Positions 1 through 12,900 of a stretch of 64,000 nucleotides of DNA are shown here, one piece after another; the first letter of the stretch is position 1; each line of letters begins with the position of its first letter. The notes beneath the pieces are model-generated. The model ran no database searches. It saw only the letters and a program-made list of their open reading frames with translations, and was not told the DNA's origin. Source of the stretch: Aphrophora alni (lineage: Eukaryota; Arthropoda; Insecta; Hemiptera; Aphrophoridae); NCBI GenBank assembly GCA_963513935.1, contig OY740774.1, positions 22,711,949-22,775,948 of the forward strand. The letters run 5' to 3'. A program made the position numbers and the translations under genes.

Positions 1-357
1 ACATTGTCAAAATTTAAAAAAATGCCTAAATGGACACTCATTTCGTTTTACATCAATCAATTTTTATAATAAGATGGGGTAATAGTAACTAGGAGACTAT
101 ATTGTCTTCACCTATTTGCAGATTGCTAACTGATTTCAAAATTTTAATTAAGGCGCATGGGGACTTTGAAAGCATTTGGCAGCAATGAATTGACCTCACG
201 TTCGTATTTTCTCTTTCTTCTTTCAAAATTTAAAGAAATCTTGTAGTATATTTTTGGCGATTTTTAAAATTTATTTTTTCTTATGAGTGGAGCGTCACAT
301 TAGCCACCACTTTACAGCGAGCCGAGTGGTGCGGCTCGAATTGTATGGAGGGGGTGA
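1..357. other. Sequence upstream of LTR, possible internal 3' end of a retrotransposon
   Basis: No ORF. A purine tract GGAGGGGG at 347-354 lies directly before the LTR start and looks like a polypurine tract, so the preceding GC-richer stretch (about 290-350) may be the 3' internal end of the same element. Confidence 0.3.
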
Positions 358-880
358 TGTGGCCCAGCCAAGGAGCCCACCAAACCAAAATCATAATAAT
401 AATAAATTAGAATATAATGAAAAGGGATTTTGATTATTAAAATATGAATTGCACTTGCGATTTTGATGAGCAGTGCAATATGACGTAGAAGAAGGGGAGG
501 GGGGAGACGAGGAGTGGAGGTCTTGAGCTAGCGAGCCGACAGTTAGTCTGGTGCGAGTCTTGTCCGAGAGCCGCTAGACGGAAGACCGCCACGGGACGAG
601 GTCAGTCCATTTTTCGGCCACATGCTATTAAATTCATCGGTATGCTTTTCGGCCACTTTTAAGGCCTAGTCTTGCCGTTATGTCTTTCTCTTAAATTATA
701 ATCAATTTCTGTTTTGTAATTCGGCATATAATAAATATAATATTTAATTTCACTGGTTGCGTGCGTTCATTAGCGTCCTAACCCGACTCCTTGGCCCATC
801 CTGACAAGATTCGGCTAAGTGTACGCGGTCTCCAGCCAGCCGGAGCTTCCAGCTGGTCAAAAGAAGTGGAGACGGTCACA
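358..880 (+). mobile_element. LTR of a retrotransposon (family 1), plus orientation
   Basis: Runs from TGTGGCCCAGCC to GACGGTCACA. It is clearly related to the minus-strand copy at about 28172-28696 and to the 3' fragment at 27960-27994. Contains an AATAAA-like signal near 730 and ends TG...CA as LTRs do. A polypurine tract lies upstream and no primer-binding site follows, so it is a 3' LTR or what is left of one. It sits downstream of ERK7 exon 7. Confidence 0.65.
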
Positions 881-1103
881 ATTATTTGATACTTTTTCAA
901 CAAACTTTATAATTATATTAATGTAAAATTATACCAAAATAATACAATAAGATTTAAAAAGATTAATTGAACATAGTTTAGACTAACTTGGGGCTGAACA
1001 TCTTTTGAACGATTCTCAACATGAGAGATTGACAAAGTTTCTCTTATTAGGAGCCGTGTGTTGGATAATTAAGTAACATCTAATTAAGATAAACTTTACT
1101 TAC
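881..1103. other. ERK7 intron/downstream sequence, nothing recognised
   Basis: AT-rich DNA between the LTR and the donor of ERK7 exon 7. I see no gene or repeat structure. Confidence 0.5.
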
Positions 1104-1268
1104 ACTGTTGTCTCTCTGGAATTGTTCTGCTGCTTATGTTTCTTCTCTGAGTGAGCAATTACTTTATACAATTTATTACGATATTCGTCAACCGATAATT
1201 GAATGTTATCGTTGAGAGATGGTACTATAGCTGAATTAAATGAAGGTTCGTTTGCCTTATTATGAAAC
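1104..1268 (-). CDS. Mapk15: ERK7 exon 7, post-kinase segment
   Basis: Encodes [20 protein letters not shown] and [20 protein letters not shown], the conserved segment after the ERK7 kinase domain. It follows a GTGCAG acceptor and ends at GTAAGT in phase 2, so at least one more exon lies to the left of the window. Confidence 0.88.
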
Positions 1269-2334
1269 CTGCACAGATTACAAACAACAATTATTATTAA
1301 ATACATATCATAAATAACACCTTTGTCTCACAGTGATTGATGTTACTGCTACTATACTGTTACCAATTATACATTTACATATTAGTAGTGTACAATTTTT
1401 GTAATTTGATAAACAGAATCGGTAAATTTTTAAAGAAATCCAATCAAGTATCATAAATATTTTGATCAGTTTGTAAGAACTATTTTAGCTTAGACAGGTT
1501 GAAAAAATTACTAAGTGTTTAATTATTACTTTCTAGTTAATAGAATGAAGTTGATTCTGTAATAGTTAGCAAAAGTTACATCCATACTTTTGGATGTATG
1601 ATGATGATTCAAAATTGGCAGCACAGCATGCTCAAATCTATTTATAGCAACTGGAAAGTTTACTAAACAATTAGGGAATTAGGATTAACAAAGCAATAAG
1701 CAGCTACTTTATTTTTACAAACGTGAAGAAGCCACCAAACTTTACTAAACGATTAAGTTCTGTTAAAAGTTTATGACGTTAACCCTAGAACCTCTTCTCT
1801 AACTACTATATTTTATTTTTAAGCAATCAAATAGGCCTTTGTTTAATTTATTATTGATTCCACAATTTTGATTTGATTCGGCTATTTTTGTTAATGCATG
1901 TTTGATAATGAATCAAGCTTTCATGTAATATAAAACAACTTGTCAGAAATTTAGTGTGCGAGTTATTAGACCTATCAGTATTGAGCAGTTCTGTCTTCTG
2001 TATATGTACTATTTTCTAATAATGTGGAATATTCATTAAATTTTGTAAATTAATTGTAAATTCACTATAGATTCTTAGAAAATTGTGGATGTTTTGTACA
2101 TTATGTAATCGAATTTGAGTGATATCTGTAGAAGCTAATACATGCCAAAGTAATTTATTTTTTCAAAATCATTTTTTGTTTACTTTTCTTGGATAAAAAT
2201 ATGAAATGAAAAATTATTTTCATATTAATTTGTTATTTAGGTTCTTTTATTCATTGGTCTGCTACAAAACACCTATGTTGCAACAGTCTTTAGACTTACA
2301 AGAAGCCAGCTTATCAATCATATATATATATAAG

Positions 2335-2433
<99 letters not shown>

Positions 2434-5400
2434 ACATATAACACATATGATACCAAATGCATAAATAAAATAATTAACGAACAACAAATAAATAAAACAA
2501 TAATAAATATTTAAACAACATGCATTAACAAATAACAAATACAAAATCAAATATACATTAAAATGCAGCACCACAGTACCCATTCAAAACCATATCACTT
2601 ATAAAAATTACTAAAACATGAATGAATACAACAATGGACAAACAACAAAAAGATATTTAAAAAATTAGTCTATGTAACCCCTGTCACAAGAAAAATCATA
2701 AATAGCACAATAAAATTTGTGATATATTTTTCAGTCTACTATTAAAATATCTAACATTTAAAACCTATTTTAAAATTTATTATAAAATGTAATCTATAGA
2801 TAGATATGGATTTTTTCTTCTAATAATACAAGGCTATGAACAGGGTAAATCAACATTTTTCTGTTTCTCAGACTAGTAGAGGATACAAAAATTACCAGAG
2901 ATTTGTGACAATGTACAAAACACAAGAGCTCCAATAAATATATTTTGAATGAAGAGTTAAAATAATTATTCTTTACTAATATAGAATCTTGGTTTATTTA
3001 GCATAATTCTGATTTATTTTTAACATACCAAAATACACTTAGTCATATATACCAAAACTCATATCCTAACTGGTAGTTCTAAAGGTTAATTACTTGAGAA
3101 TGCATCTTCACCCCTTGGTTAACTTGAAAAAAAGCATACAGTCACACAATACAAACAACTTAATCTCATATTCAACCAAATATATTGGCTACTTGAACAT
3201 AGATCAAAGCTGTGAATAGAAAGAAAACTGATTTTATAATAAATGTATAGATTTTGTATAGATAGGAAACACAGACTTTACCTTGGAAAGTGGTCCTTGA
3301 TATATACCTAATAGTACTTTTATAACAAATCTTAAAATAATATTAAATTTATAAAAAAAAATTGTAAATTGTTAACAAGATGTAAATGATTTATTATTCT
3401 TTAATATTCATTAAATTCATCTGCTGGTTAAACATCATTTAGCAATACCAATTGAAGAAAACAAAAGATCTTTAAAAATTGAACATAAAAATTGGTACAT
3501 ACATAAATTAATAACAAAAAAAAAATATATATATATATAATTCATGAATATTTTAGAGTCTATTCTCGGGGTAATGATTTTGGAATAATAAGAGTCTATA
3601 TCTCGGGGAGTAAAATTCACATACATAGCAATTAAAGTCATAAATTAATTATATAATTATAAAAGTCTATATCTTGGGAGTAAAATAATTATTAATGCAC
3701 AAAGTCTCTTTATCTCGGGTTATCGGGTTGGTGCTGACTTTTATCAAGGAAGTCAGGTAATTACAAATATTAACACAATTAATAACAAATCAAATAATGA
3801 GGATTATCTCCTTTTCCGTTTGGATGAAGATGAAAAGATGATTGTTGACTTATATAGCAGTCATTCTGTACTTTTGATATATATATAAAATTGTTTCTAC
3901 GTTTTATACTATCTTTTACACTAAACTTGTGAATATTTAGTTCTTTTTTAATAATGCCTCATAGGCTTAATAGTTTAAAAGGAATGAGATAATATTATAG
4001 TAATAACTTGAACGATCTCACCAGGTTGGATTATGCAGCAGTAAAAAAATGGTCAATATTCAATCTATCCTGGGGTATATTTTTAAACTTTTTATTTTTA
4101 TTAAACACTGATCTTCTAGGCTTCCTCTCATCCACTTTTAGAAAAATCAAAACAATACTTTTATATTTAAAAGAAATCTTCAGGCAGGAGCCAAACTTAA
4201 ATAGGTATTGCCTATATGAGTTTCTCACTGACAACCTCAAATCCATTGTTAGGCTCTACAAAGAGATTCAATTTTATACACTTTCTTTTCCGATCATGTT
4301 TTGGATTTGTAGCACAAATGAAATGTATATGACCCTAATTTACAAGACAAAAGTTGTTAATAACTTCATTAATAATTACTGACTCTACTTTTAATAAAAT
4401 TTGATGTTGAAGACATGCTATAGGGATCCAAATAACTTCTTTTTTTTATCATTAAAGTTATCTTACAACTAAATACAATTATCTTGGTCACAATCTAAAG
4501 TTGGTTAAAATTCCCGCTTATATTATTTATTATTTTTTTAAAACTGTTTTGATCACGCGACTGGATCGTTCTAAAATATGTGTCCAACACGGATCTAGGT
4601 AGCCATCTTTGAATTTCGAACTTTTGTCGTATTTAAATACCTAATTATTCTGAGGTTTTTGATATTAATTCAGGTTACAAATTTTATGTAGAAATAACTG
4701 TTTCTTCCATAGGCCAAGTTTATTTGGTCGTAGATATCATGGTTTTATTACTATTTCAACTTCTGACGCTATTATTTTAAGGTGGCTGAAATTTCTGTGT
4801 TGGAAAATTTTGCTTCTAAAAGTTTCTTTTTGACTTTCTACTGCCGTTTTGTTACTTTTATTAGATAACTGAGATGTTTAGGCCTTTAATTTATATAGTC
4901 TAGGTTTAGGTAAAATGTAGTGGTATTAAGTTATTTCTCATATTCGTTCGGGAATTTGTTAATTTAGGCTTGCTTAATTAATAACATAGTTCGCGAGTCT
5001 ACCGCTAGGCGTTGTCGTATTCAAACATTTTTATTTACATTACATTTCTGATATAAAATGATTTATTTAAAACTTTATATTTATATCATTTTGACTTGTT
5101 TCAGTACACAAATAAAAAACACAATAAAACACTAAAGTTCTGTAATATTTCGTAAACACTGTACTCTTTTCTCACTTTCCAAGGTAAAGCCTGTGTCTCC
5201 TATCCATACAAAATCTAAATATAATAGGCTATGATGTGCCCTACTAAACTCTCCTGATTTCATTAAAAATTATTATAAAGCTAGTTTTTAATTGTGGGGT
5301 AGTGTAAGCAATTTAAACATAGAAGTGCTAGAAAGATTTCTGACTTAAAACACATCGTACTACCCCTCAGTAACAACTATGATTTGAATATCTTTAATGT

Positions 5401-8400
5401 CAAACAAGAAATTTTTAAACTATCAAAAGCATTTAGATCAAGATCAAAACTTTGAAAGCCATTTTCAGTAGATTCATAGAACTGAAGTGCTTTTTAACAA
5501 ATTACCAAAAGTTATAAAAATGGAAAGTGACCCAAGTTTAAGCTAAAACTTGATACATTTCTCTCCAGAAGAACTATTATTCAACTTTGGAGTATTTGGA
5601 GGACACTCTTATATATGAAATTAAATTACCATTCAGTAAAATTGATGTTATGCATTGTATTTATAGATTGTATTGAGAATTTTTTTTACAAATCAAACAT
5701 CATACTTTCATAAATGAAGATGCAACTAAATACATAAAAAGATACATGTATAAACCTATCAATTGTTTATTAAATTATTTTATTTTATATTATATCTCAT
5801 AGTATTATTTTTTAAATGACATTTAGTTTAATTGACTAAATATTGAAGAAATACTAAGTATTATCTTCTATCTTAAGTATTTGTAAATTAATTTTCTCTT
5901 CTTTAGAATATCATTTTGTTCCTTTCAAAATAAACAGAGTTAATCATATTGAATTAGAGGAATAGGTCAATTCTTAATAAAAAAATTAAAAAATTCCATA
6001 TATTATACAAATACTTACGTAGACATGTATGAATGATGTAGAGCTTGTGATGCTGTAAGCCTTTTGTTAGGATTAAATATAAGCAGTTTCATTACCAGCT
6101 CTAAGCCATCAGCCGCAACTCCTGTGAGTATTTCACTAAGAGGTCTCCTTGGTCCAGAAGGTGTTCGTTGTAATAGATTGCTTCCATATCCAGTACATAC
6201 ACTTTCAACATCTAAACAATAATGGACAACTAAATCTGATATCCTAATTTATTTTACTGTAATATAAAGCTTATTAAACTAACAAAACAATATATCAACA
6301 TAACTGTAAGATCTGTTGTTTTTGTTGTAGTTTAAGGCTAGTATAGCCTCGTTGATGTGGGCGTATGTTATAAACGTCTTCTCTCACTTTGTTTTTGTCA
6401 GTGTCTCGAAGGTAGCAATTGAGAGAAGTGAAGGAGTTACCCTTGTGTTGGTGACGCCACGATCTCTACACGAATATTACATTATCGTCGGTGGCGAGTG
6501 ATCGATATTAATTATTTTAGAATAACTTCACCATTTTGTCATTATTGAGATATAGAATTTATTTCATTACAAGCAGAATTGAATTCCAAATATTTGTATC
6601 GAGTTTAATTTTAAAAAGTGATATTAAACAAAACTTTTTAAAATAAATACCATTTTGACAGTTTTAATTTGAGAGTTCTATATTGAGTTCTATATTTAAT
6701 TTTCTTATCCTATATTTTGTGGTGTCCATCATGATTATGTGCAGACGACAATGTCATCGACACCAACAGCATGCCGAAAATCACTCTAAATCGTCTTATT
6801 GATTTTATTAAATATTGGTATGTGAATCTTCTTGGTGTTGTTACGCGTAGTTTAAAAAAAAAAAAATTTTTTTTTCTAAACTAAAAAAAGGGTAGCTTCT
6901 ATTAGAGACAACGGAATTTTAGTATTGGTACTTCTGATAGTTGTCTTTTAGTATTTTTTCTTTCTTTCTTTTTTCTATTAGGTCTTTCTATGCTTTGATG
7001 AATTGTCGTCCCTTTCTTTGCTAGGTTGTCTGCCTCTTCATTTCCAATGTGTGTAGGTATCCATTGAAGTGTAATATGTTTATTGATATTTTGTAGATTT
7101 CTAATCATCTTTTGTATTTCTTTTAAAGTCATGTTAGTGGTGTAGGGGTATGATGTTATTGCTTGAATAACTGCTTTTACGTCTGTTAGTGGTGATTGTG
7201 GGGTTCATTCAGTATTGCTAATGGTGCATGTAAGATGGCCTCAATTTCTCTATCAAAGTTTGTTTTATTTTCTCCAACTGCAAAGGAGTCTGAAAAAAAG
7301 AGATGAAAGATGCCTGCTCCTGTACTTTCATATTTAAATAAATCATAGCTGAAAAACATGGTAGTTTTTTACCAAAACAAACTTTTTGGTTTTCTTATAT
7401 ATATGTAAAGTTTTGTGACGGGTAAAAAAATTATGTTAAATTTTACGTGTCATGAGACCAAAAAAAATTAATTTTAATTATGTTTGTCCATTTATAATCT
7501 ATGATGTGATTTGATCAAATGTGGTGTTATTAAAATGTATATTTGGACATTTGGTATTATTTCCATATATAAAAACTAATGTGTATGTTGGAATTTTTTG
7601 ACAATATTGATAAATTTTTTTGACAACTTAAAGTTTGGGTGTTGTTGCCACAAGACCAAAATGCAAAATTGGCTTTTATGATTTTTATACTATTTTACTC
7701 ATTTGTAGCCTTTAAGAATCCAAACAAAATGTATTGGTGACATCCCCCAAAAATGCTGGTTTGGGACCTATTGATTTAAAAGGGATAATAAACTAATGTG
7801 CACAATTGTGAAAATTTGTATATCTCAAAATCGTTCATATTTATTTCAATCAAATTTTGGTAGTGTAGGAAGATTTATAAGACAAATCAAAGTGCGGCGA
7901 ACATCTCGGCTATCAACTGAGGCGAACGTCAGCCCTTGTTATTCGATATGACCAGACATTCGAACCGATTAACATTCCGAAAGGAGTGTTTGGAAAAACG
8001 TGTTAGGACTTACCCAGTAAATACATTTGATCGTTAATTAACCCTTAGTCTCAACCCAACTAATCACTATGTTCACAGCCAGCTTATGATGAGATATAAT
8101 TTAATTAATTATTACTCTAATTAATTATTATAATTACTTAACTTATCGTTTAGAACTTACGGTTAGGGACAGGCGTGATGGGAGAATTACGTTAACCCTT
8201 TAGGTCATAATAATTCGCTCTCAATTTTAGTCGGATGACCTACTAATGACTACAAAACACCCGGGGGTCGATCAGACCCCGCGATTAAGGGTTTAGGTAT
8301 CCATTTAGGTTTATTACCAAAAGGTTAAATAGTAACAACGCGCGACTTACATCCGCTGACCTCGGCGCACTGATAACAACTGTGTCTTCTCTTGACTAGT

Positions 8401-9931
8401 TGTGCGCACGCATCGGATATCTTATACCGTGATCTTAATACGGTGATCCCCGAATACCCGTGGAATTACCACAAAAGTATCAAATTTACAGTAAAAGAAA
8501 ATTACAGTTTGTAAGTAATTTGAAAGTACTGAAATGAACTGCTTTCCCCTTTTACCCCAATAACCCTTGATCAGCATTTTCAGGGAAATGATTTATTTAT
8601 ATAAGCTTTAGACAATTAACAACAATTGTGTAGCAATGTCAATTGACTTACAGTAATAAATTACATAAATTGTAAAAATTATTATATAAATAATCAAATA
8701 CAAAAAATGGGTACAATAAATATCACAACCCATGGTTAACACTTTATGTTAACACAATAAATAAACAAACATGAAGTTTGGCTTGAAACTTAGCTGGAAA
8801 TTACAAATAAAACACAGACAAAACATTATTCAAGTAAAGTTTCTAAATACTAGGGCACAGCTCTCTGCAAGCCAACTTTCCACTCTACTCAAAAATTCAC
8901 TCACCGAGTAGTTGCTACGTGTCAAAAATAACCCTTTTAAGTGCTTCTTAAAATTTTGTTAAATTTCTATACTTTAGGAGTCTGTTGAATAGTGTTATTT
9001 CCGCTTGACCAGGTATTATGGAGATTTAGTCTGTTTTCCTAATCTTAGATCACACGTTTTCTGATGAAATAAGTATGATAGTTGCTTATACAACTATCCT
9101 GTATATCCTATACAGGACTTGAAAGGACAGCACAATATTATCTCCATTATATACATACAGGAAAGGGTTAAGCAATTTTCTGTTTTTAATGTATTCCTGC
9201 ATGACTGACCATTAACTAGGTTTGCAATTACAGTATGTAAAGCTTTTTATAGCAAAACAGTTTTTGCATTTGTAGCACACCTAAATTCCCTCGTAACAGA
9301 ATTCCATAATTCAAATGGAAATATATTAAACCATAATATACAAATTTCAAGTTAAGCTTGCTACAACCATGTTTGGTCAGGTTTTTGAAGAACAAAAACC
9401 CCATAATCTCTTTTTCACATAATTATTGCCTATATGGTCTAACCAAGTAAGTCCACTGTCTATGATTAGCCCCAGAAATCACACAGACCAAACCTCATCA
9501 AGTTTTTCTTCATCCAAAAAGATGATAGGACTGGAATTTTTTTACACAGACCAAAGTCGAAATAATTGGTGTTCTTGGGATTAATTTGTAAATTGATATT
9601 GATAAAAAAGCTAACTAACAATACAGGTCTGCTCGAAGTATTTAAATTCAGTTTAATCTAGTCTTGTTGGGACAGAATATAAGGGTTGTGTTATCTGCAT
9701 ATTGAACTATGCTGACAGAAATTGACAGGATATTATTACATAATAAAAAACAAAATAGGGCCAAGAATAATCCCTGAGGGATTCCATACTTGAGCTCTAC
9801 TTGATTTGATAACACACATGAAATTATTACCTGCTGAGTGCTCCCAGTCATATAGTTTACTGTTGGCGTCAGTCCACAACATAAAATTAATAAGTTTTCA
9901 TTTTGAGAATGAATAATTATTTACTTGATCA

Positions 9932-9991
<60 letters not shown>

Positions 9992-12900
9992 CAATTGAAA
10001 TAATTGGATTAATTCCTTAGCAAGATTATTAAAACATCAAATCAAATTATGATAATATGTAATGAATTATGAAAGTGTGTTAGTATGAAGTTGTTATTAA
10101 CTTATAGAGTTCAAAATTAATTACTCAGATTGAATACAATTAAGGTTTCTTAGACATGGGTAATGTGAATATGAAATTATGGAATGTTTCAAACATGAAA
10201 GTTAGTAAATTATCAAATTGGGTTGTTCTCACCATGTATTCAAGATCTCATTTGATTATATCTTCTGATTTATTCGTAAATCGGTTTAAAACAAGTTGTC
10301 ACTGATTATTACCACTATCAAGAATATTTTTTAAACACTTTCTTGAGGTAGTAAACTGGGATTTATCGGCTAAATTCGGATTTAATCTTGGAGCGTCAGT
10401 TTTTTGTATATATATTTTTTTCAATCTTCTGAGATTCCTTTTTTGCCGCCTTCTATATCACATCCACTTTTGTTTTCTTGTATATTTATGTGTTTGTATG
10501 TGTTTTGGGCTAATAAATATAAGTAAATTTCTTATTTGAGGAAGTTAGGAGTTAATTATCAATAACAAGATTTTATTTATGGACACGTATATAATTTACA
10601 TTCAATAAATGACATTCAAATAACTTCTCTATTTTATTTTATATCTTACTAACTAATTTACATACTAATATCAATACATACAATGAGGTTTGTATTGGTT
10701 TAATTGAATTTTTGTCATCCAATCACATCACTGATCTGTCTTTTATCAGAATTATTCAAGACATGTGTCTTCTAGCACACTATTTAATTATATTTTTTAT
10801 CTAATATGGATATTTTTTTTTGATTTATAATATATTTGGGTACATTCTAGGGTATTTTAAGACAACAGCTTTTTATTTTATTTTAATCAGAAATTTTATG
10901 TTTCATGTTGGTAATGTTCCTTTTACTTTATACGCCTTTGTTTTCCTGTAATGTATGAATTAATTATCAAGTTGGATTCTTGGAAATTGTAAAAGGTAGG
11001 CCACTATTCTTTCGTCTTTAAATTGAGATATTGGTTTATAATTGTCGGGCTATGTTTTGGTGACAATTTTCTCGGATATATTGGATAATTTAATCCAATT
11101 CATTTAATCCAGTAAGAGCATTGATTTGGTTTGGATTTTAGCAGGAACTGAAGTCGGAAAATAGTTTTAATTTTAATTTTTCTAGTTGAAAATTGGATTT
11201 TGGCTTGACAGTTGGAAAGATTCAGGACATGTGTAGGCGGAACAGCTGGTAGATGTTGTGCTCGTCATTTACAGTTTCAATTGAATTCCTAAAATGCATT
11301 TTTTGATTGACACTTTTATTAGATGCGTTCCGAATTGTCGCACTATGTTCTGTAATAGGGTACATTTTTGGTTATGTAAACTTGTTATTTTATGTAAACT
11401 CGGTTATTAAAAATGTGATGATTTATGTTTTCTTTTCAGGAAATATTTTAACTTGTATACAAACTATAATATATATTTTTAATAATTAAATGTACATTTC
11501 AGAAATTGAATTCTGTATTTTTTATTTGAAATTCTCCAGACTACACTAAAAAAGAACTTACGACCCAATTAGAGATTTTCTATGCTCTCTTTAAGAGTAT
11601 ATTTATTATTATTATTATAATTAGCACAACGACAACAGTTATTTATTATAAAACATTATAGTTATCTGAATTAAATATTTTTTTATTAATTTCATATGAT
11701 TTTGTATCCACTACGACATTCCTATACATTTTAAAGTTGAGTTTTAAAGCTTATATGATTAGAATATTTATTTAGCTGGTTTAACATGATCTTTTTGTTT
11801 ATACTAAGATAGTTACCTTTTGTGATCAATGTATTTACTCTCTACTCATAGCTTTTCTTATTTTTTTCTAATCCAAGGACATGACTTTTCCATATTATAA
11901 ATAAAAAATTTCAAAAAGAACCCTGACTTTTGATTGACACTACCATTAACTCCCACACCTGACCAAGAGATCTCAAAAACTGTATGTTATCAGACTTAAG
12001 GAGCCTTTTCCATTAAAACAGAACATGCTCAATCTCAGGTGCAATACTATTAAGAGTGATTCCAATTGCCAAATTATTTGAGAGTCCAGTCTCTTTAAGA
12101 TTGATTGAAACCATTTTTCAAAATGACATTTGTCAGTACCTTATCTATCATAGTTATGGATGCAGCAGTAACTCGTTTGGGTGAATTCAAGAGTCATTTA
12201 AAATCAAAGATTACCAATAAATCTTTAAGTTTTCATGTGTTTATGTGATTTACATCTAGGACATTTATATTAAAATCCCCTAAGATAACAAAAGTTTTAT
12301 TTTATGATGAAACAGTACATTTTGACATTTTGGTGGGGCCCTTAAAACCTACATTCTATCAAAACCTATATAGTCAATTTTGATAAAAGTGGTATTTGGA
12401 GTTTTGTTCTTACAGGAGTTTTCTCCTAAAGTATTGAGTTTGGTGATTTGGTTTTGTATCTGTGAGAAAGATTGTGCAATCCTTTTGCTTGTATATTTGG
12501 CTTGTTTCAACTACCTCCGCTTCAGATAAGGCAAGTCAACAGGGTTTTGCTGGCTAAGATTATTATGTTATTGATTTTCCTCTAATTAAGCTGCCTCTTT
12601 TGAAATATTAATTTTTTTAATGTCTCTATATAATAGCCTACATTAAACTCACAAGGAGGTAATACACTGAAATATGGAACACTATCAACTAGGCTTGAAC
12701 TTGCATCATCTTTGATGGTACACTAGTCTCAAATGTAATGAACACTTTTAAAATCAAATTTCTTTCAAGCTTGAAGTAAAAAATACACAGACATAGTTTT
12801 TGAATTTTTATCGGCTGCCATTTTAGATAAATGATACATCCAAACTCCAGTTTGAACTATTCATTCTCTTTAAAAATGATCGATAATGTTAAAAAAAAAA

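Noticed and set aside
2262..2583. Overlapping ORFs with Tyr/Ile repeats
   Set aside because: They translate the (TA)n tract and AT-rich flanks; no gene signal.
4008..4382. 124-codon plus-strand ORF in the foldback element
   Set aside because: No recognisable motif, AT-driven composition, and an equally long ORF on the other strand; likely chance.
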